From Ampelocalamus luodianensis (Eukaryota > Streptophyta > Magnoliopsida > Poales > Poaceae): DNA of 64,000 nucleotides. The position numbers and the translations under genes were made by a program. Shown piece after piece: positions 60,047-64,000 of this stretch. Position 1 is the stretch's first letter. Every line of letters starts with the position of its first letter. Below the pieces are notes generated by a model that did not search any database, had not been told where the DNA came from, and saw only the letters and a program-made list of their open reading frames with translations. Where the stretch lies: positions 63,598,522 to 63,662,521 of the forward strand of contig CM070620.1 in the NCBI GenBank assembly GCA_036346255.1, given 5' to 3'.

Positions 60047-61200
60047 CCCCAAATCTCAGCAAGCGGCCTTTGACCGCAAGAAAGGTGACGAAAATTCAAC
60101 ACCGCAACTCGAAGTTCAACATACCTTTGATGCGATCGTGGTTGATAGGTACTCACCAGCGGCTTCTAGTAATTCCAGGAGCCAACCAACACTTAGTGAC
60201 GGTGTCAATGAAACCTCCATTGGTCGTAAACCAAGTGGGGATGATAAAGCTCAGCATTCGATCAGCGATTCGCCGAATCAGGCTGAGGTCCTTCCAAAAA
60301 CCTCAGGAGGTGCTGATCACCGACTGCTCTCCGTCGTGGAAGCTTCTCAGAAGCTCCGAGAGGCTCTCCGCTGATTACGATGGAAGCTCATCGAGGACCG
60401 CTCTTTGGAAGCACGAGGTCAATGCGATCGGAGATACGGATCACAATGTCGGTACGGTCCTCCACACATTGCCTCGCCACCACGCCCTAATAGAGATGGT
60501 ACGGTGGTCAAGCACCAAATGCCGGAGGTGACAGAATCGGTAGATGTTCACCGATTAATACGCTTGATCCTTCCCAAACCAATGTGAGGGACAGCAAGAT
60601 CCACCGTAAGGTCTGAGGATGTAAGCCATCAAACACCTTCTTCTCGCGCGAAATCCTCGAGACCTTCAGAACTATACAAAACCCGCAGCGAGTCGTGATA
60701 TTTTAAATACTTCGACCCCTCGCCTGGCAGACTCGTGTTTTGCCCAACTCGCAGTCAAGTATCGAGATTATCCAATGCATAATGCAACGCATGAAGCTTA
60801 TCGGAACGAAGGCACCCGCAAAGTCGCACCATGACTTCATCACAACATTCTTCCCAAAGCGAAGCCTACATGGTCGCGTTGGGGATCAATTGACATCGCG
60901 ACCACCTCGACGATTCCGACCAACCAATCACGAGGAGGAGATTATTTCAAGAATCATCGCCATCACTTCGCCGAGACGAACCATCGCTGGACTCGTGATC
61001 TCCGCATCATCCGAGCGTGCAAGCGGTCGGCGTTTACTAACGCCCACGACCGGATCGGACATTGGAGCATCGACAATCTGTTCCTAGAAATCGATCTCCA
61101 ACCGACATAATCCAAATACTTTTCAAAGAAGGCGCCACGAAACTATCACAGTCGCCGAGCTTTCTCGCCAGGCTCCAGTCAGACGTTGGCCAAATAGGTT
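60047..61200 (+). pseudogene. Tat gag N-terminal region, right fragment
   Basis: The frame after the insertion reads HPKSQQAAFDRKKGDEN and then a Ser/Gln-rich low-complexity segment (60138-60374: MVDRYSPAASSNSRSQPTL). It continues in broken frames to the gag core at about 61.2 kb. It matches the long disordered N-terminus of Tat gag proteins by position and composition only. Confidence 0.5.
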
Positions 61201-61660
61201 CCGATCGCCAATATGGATAAATTCAATGGGACCCAAAATCCCTTAGAATTTCTCCAGATATACACCACCGCTTATCGAGCCGCAGTGGTGATGAAAATGT
61301 AATGGCGAATTATCTTCCTACAAGATTAGAAGGATCACCGATCTTGGTTGCTTAACCTTCCGATCGGATCCGTATACTTGGGAGCAACTCGCGACCTTTT
61401 AATTGCAAATTTTCAGGGTACGTATGATCGCCCTGGAAAGGAAGACGATCTCCATAGGATACGGCAAAAATCAAACGAGACTCTCCGGCAGTATATTAAA
61501 AGATTTAGCCAAGTCCATAACTCAATACCAGAGGTCGCAGAATCTTCCGTTATCCAAGCCTTCAAAGCGGGATTTAGAAATCGAAGGTTTACGGAGGATT
61601 TAGCTATACATCAGGCCGGTACGATATTCATTTCATGGAATCGTACCGAAGTATTCGGCC
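61201..61660 (+). pseudogene. Tat gag core (retrotransposon gag domain)
   Basis: Frames near 61213 (MDKFNGTQNPLEFLQIYTTAYRA), then LLNLPIGSVYLGAT and NFQGTYDRPGKEDDLHRIRQ, then KSNETLRQYIKRFSQVHNSI and FKAGFRNRRFTEDLAIH. This is the capsid-like gag domain of grass Tat elements. Stops near 61300 and 61355 and a frameshift break it. The nucleocapsid part and the protease start are missing: sequence jumps near 61660 to the protease C-terminus. Confidence 0.88.
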
Positions 61661-62073
61661 AAACCCATTGGCCAAGTTTCTCTTCCTTTAACGTTTGGCT
61701 CACCAAACAATTTTAGGATAGAGAAAGTCTTCTTTGATGTGGTCGACTTCGATACGGCATATAATGCTATACTCGGACGACCAACTTTGGCAAAATTCTT
61801 AATAGCTACTCATTATGGGTACCAATGTCTTAAGATGCTAGATCCCAAAGGAATAATCATGATATATTATGACAAGAAGATGACACACTCCTCCGACCGT
61901 CGCTCCCTCGAGATGGTTGGACAACTGCTAACTCGAGACGAAAGTCAGCCTTTGACCAGCAAGTCGAAGCCTAAAGCTGCACCTAAACCGAACGACCAGG
62001 TCAAAGAAGTTCCTCTGGACGCGGGGGAACCCTCGAAGACTGTTCGCATAGGGGATTCTTCCGACCCCAAATA
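61661..62073 (+). pseudogene. Tat protease C-terminal part and linker
   Basis: It reads LTFGSPNNF-like sequence, then FDVVDFDTAYNAILGRPTLA, KFLIATHYGYQCLKMLDPKG and a Lys/Pro-rich linker. This follows the aspartic protease in Tat polyproteins. The catalytic DTG box is absent, lost in the deletion that joins gag directly to this segment. A stop is present at about 62072. Confidence 0.85.
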
Positions 62074-62926
62074 GGAAAACGCCCTCATCACTTTCCTCCG
62101 GGCAAACGCAGATGTCTTCGCGTGGCAAGATTCTGACATGCCCGGAGTCCCCAGGGAATTGATCGAGCACAGTCTAGCCTTACGGCTTGATAAAGTACCC
62201 GTAAAACAGAAGTTACGGAGATTTGCCCCTGATCGACGAGATGCTATTAGGTCAGAATTGGACAAGTTGGTTAAAGCAGGCTTCATAAGAGAAGTCAACC
62301 ACCCGGAGTGGTTGGCCAACCCTGTAATGGTTAGAAAGTCAAACGGCAAATGGTGTATGTGTGTAGACTTTATTGATCTAAATAAAGCTTGTCCAAAAGA
62401 TGATTTCCCTTTACCTCGTATCGATCAGCTGGTTGACTCTACCGCGGGATGTGAGATATTGAGTTTTCTAGATGCATACTCTGGTTACCACCAGATCAGT
62501 ATGTGTCGAGAAGATGAGGAGAAGACCGTATTTATTACATCGTTTGGAATATTTTGCTATGTCAAAATGCCATTCGGCTTAAAAAATGCCAGGGCTTCCT
62601 TTCAGCGTTTGATGCAAACGACTTTTGATCCTCAACTAGGCCAAAACTTGGAAGCCTACGTTGATGATCTAGTCATAGAAAGCAGCAAATGGCTCAATCA
62701 TATCACAGACTTACAGGAGACTTTCGACAACCTCAGGAGACACCACTTGAAGCTTAATCCTGAGAAGTGTGTGTTCGGGGTATCTTTAGGAAAATTGCTT
62801 GGATTCTTAGTCTCAGCACGAGGAATCGAAGCAAATCCTGAAAAGATAAAACCCATCACTCAGATGCGCCCCCCCCGACCACGAAAAAAGAAGTCCAGAA
62901 AATCACAGGATGCATGGCGGTATTAA
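62074..62926 (+). pseudogene. Tat reverse transcriptase
   Basis: RNA-dependent DNA polymerase of the Tat element. The frame includes FAWQDSDMPGVPRELIEHSL, KAGFIREVNHPEWLANPVMV, CVDFIDLNKACPKDDFPLPR, FLDAYSGYHQI, FITSFGIFCYVKMPFGLKNA and an intact AYVDDLVIES active site. LRRHHLKLNPEKCVFGV and LGFLVSARGIEANPEKI follow. The frame is lost at a C8 run near 62868-62877 (a likely one-base indel) and resumes as RNase H in another frame. Confidence 0.93.
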
Positions 62927-63323
62927 GTCGTTTCATCGCACGTTTGGGAGAGAACGGACTGCCTTTCTTCAAACTTCTAAGGAAACATGAGTGCTTCGAG
63001 TGGTCGGAAGAGGCTAACATAGCCTTTGAGGAAGTCAAGAGGTATCTTACGAGTGCTCCTATTTTGGTTTCCCCGAAACCAGGAGAGATGCTCTTAATTT
63101 ATCTAGCTGCCACGCCACAGGCAGTGAGCGCAGTACTGGTCGTAGAACGCGAGAACGTACAACAACCAGTTTACTATGTTAGCGAAGTTTTACACGGACC
63201 TAAGGAGCGTTACCCTCAGGTTCAAAAACTTTTATATGCCCTCCTCATGTCTTGGAGGAAGTCATGCATTATTTTCAAAGCGCACAAACTAGTCTGTGTT
63301 GCCCGAGTTTCCTTGGGAGTGAT
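62890..63323 (+). pseudogene. Tat RNase H, truncated by an LTR insertion
   Basis: KEVQKITGCMAVLSRFIAR, then LPFFKLLRKHECFEWSEEAN, VKRYLTSAPILVSPKPGEML, LIYLAATPQAVSAVLVVERE, QQPVYYVSEVLHGPKERYPQ and KLLYALLMSWRK. This is the connection and RNase H region of Ty3/gypsy pol. It ends abruptly after VSLGVI at 63323, where a TGTGAGGACC LTR end begins. The integrase is outside the window. Confidence 0.9.
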
Positions 63324-64000
63324 TGTGAGGACCTGTTATTGGAAATGTACTTAATTAAATTCATATCAGAGCACAATTATTAATGAAGGAACAAGATCGT
63401 CCCTTTATTAAAGATCATGCTAAAGGTATAAATTTAACAAGTGACAATTCCAATAAACAGGATTCCCGGATATATATATACCACAATGGTTCCCAGGATC
63501 AACGACCATTGTATATATATATCCTTCATCAACATTGCATCAAACACATACAAGTCATTCATTTACATAATTAAACATAATTTTACAACTTTCGGTTCTT
63601 GTACTACATTATAGAGTGACTTGGACACTACAACAAGTTCAACAGCGGAAGCAAAATAAAAGATCAAAGTCCACCAATGGCCTCATCCACCCGCAGGCAA
63701 TTGCGTGGAGGAAAGAAGTAGCTTTACTCGTTAGCGTCACCCTGATCGGCGCTAACGGGTACTTCATAAAGATAAACATCCTCACCTGCAACAATAGGTG
63801 ATAGCACCTTGAGTACGGAAGGTACTCAGCAAGTCTTACACAAACTAATAAAAGAAAGTGTTTATTAGAACCTATTCAAAGGAGTAGAATTTATACATGC
63901 ATAAGGCTACAACAGAAGGTAAAATGGTTAAGTTTTGCATAAAGGTGACATCTTAACCTACAAAGACTAAATTTTGATAAAGCAGCTTTAATAAATCAAA
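63324..64000 (-). mobile_element. Giant LTR family D, 3' end, inverted (continues past the window)
   Basis: It starts TGTGAGGACC, the reverse complement of a giant-LTR 3' end, exactly where Tat RNase H stops. In LTR sense it carries GAGTAC/GTACTC (63811-63827) followed by TTGTTGCAGGTGAGGATG, and GCTTCCGCTGTTG (about 63638-63650). These are arranged as in family A (GAGTAC hairpin, TTGTTGCAGAGGAAGAAGG, GCTTCCG). Otherwise the sequence differs. Other inverted repeats are at 63333-63346 with 63447-63460, and an AT-rich arm pair at about 63468-63527. Confidence 0.8.

Overview
This is a plant nuclear window from a grass (Poaceae, probably panicoid; the species cannot be told from the sequence). The clues are spliceosomal introns, grass-type LTR retrotransposons of three lineages (Tekay chromovirus, Tat, Copia), a hAT transposon, two LINE types, and two plant genes. 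Most of the 64 kb is nested retrotransposon. The low-copy island is about 20.1-32.8 kb.

Layout. 1 to about 2.0 kb: 3' part of a giant LTR (family C). 2277-7329: solo LTR of family A (copy 1) with a perfect 5-bp target duplication. 7.3-10.2 kb: decayed Gln/Pro-rich coding sequence, an AT-rich stretch and an L1-type LINE relic. 10215-15363: family A LTR copy 2. 15364-20139: 3' end of a chromovirus (integrase tail, chromodomain, polypurine tract) and its 4.2-kb LTR (family B). 20547-21710: non-autonomous hAT element. 23302-23697 (-): a CLE peptide-hormone gene. 25143-30738 (-): a seven-coding-exon CCDC130/Saf4 (CWC16) splicing-factor gene with an RTE-type LINE in intron 4. 32838-42862: a Copia element split by an inverted 4.9-kb family A solo LTR (copy 3). 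43.1-44.5 kb: one end of a second hAT-like element and GC-rich sequence. About 44.5-63.3 kb: a Tat Ty3/gypsy element whose gag is split by a 14.6-kb compound family A element (LTR-internal-LTR-internal-truncated LTR, 45459-60041). 63324-64000: a family D LTR in minus orientation that interrupts the Tat RNase H region.

The two host genes are unrelated: the CLE gene encodes a secreted 12-residue signal, the CCDC130 gene a nuclear pre-mRNA splicing protein. All transposon coding regions are broken, so no autonomous element is visible.

The most interesting signal is inside the giant LTRs. Family A LTRs (about 5 kb, five full or near-full copies plus one fragment here) place a TATA-like box about 0.9-1.3 kb from the left end. 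Near the right end they carry a series of stem-loops whose stem sequences differ between copies while pairing is kept by compensatory and G-U changes. The last stem closes 11-12 nt before the LTR end in family A. Similar stems occur in families B and D, and a GAGTAC/GTACTC hairpin recurs in all four families. This looks like a conserved structured RNA module in the retrotransposon leader. A second signal is technical: the two LTRs of the 45-60 kb element differ mostly by indels and substitutions at CTG/CAG/CCG-like motifs, which may reflect base-calling error.
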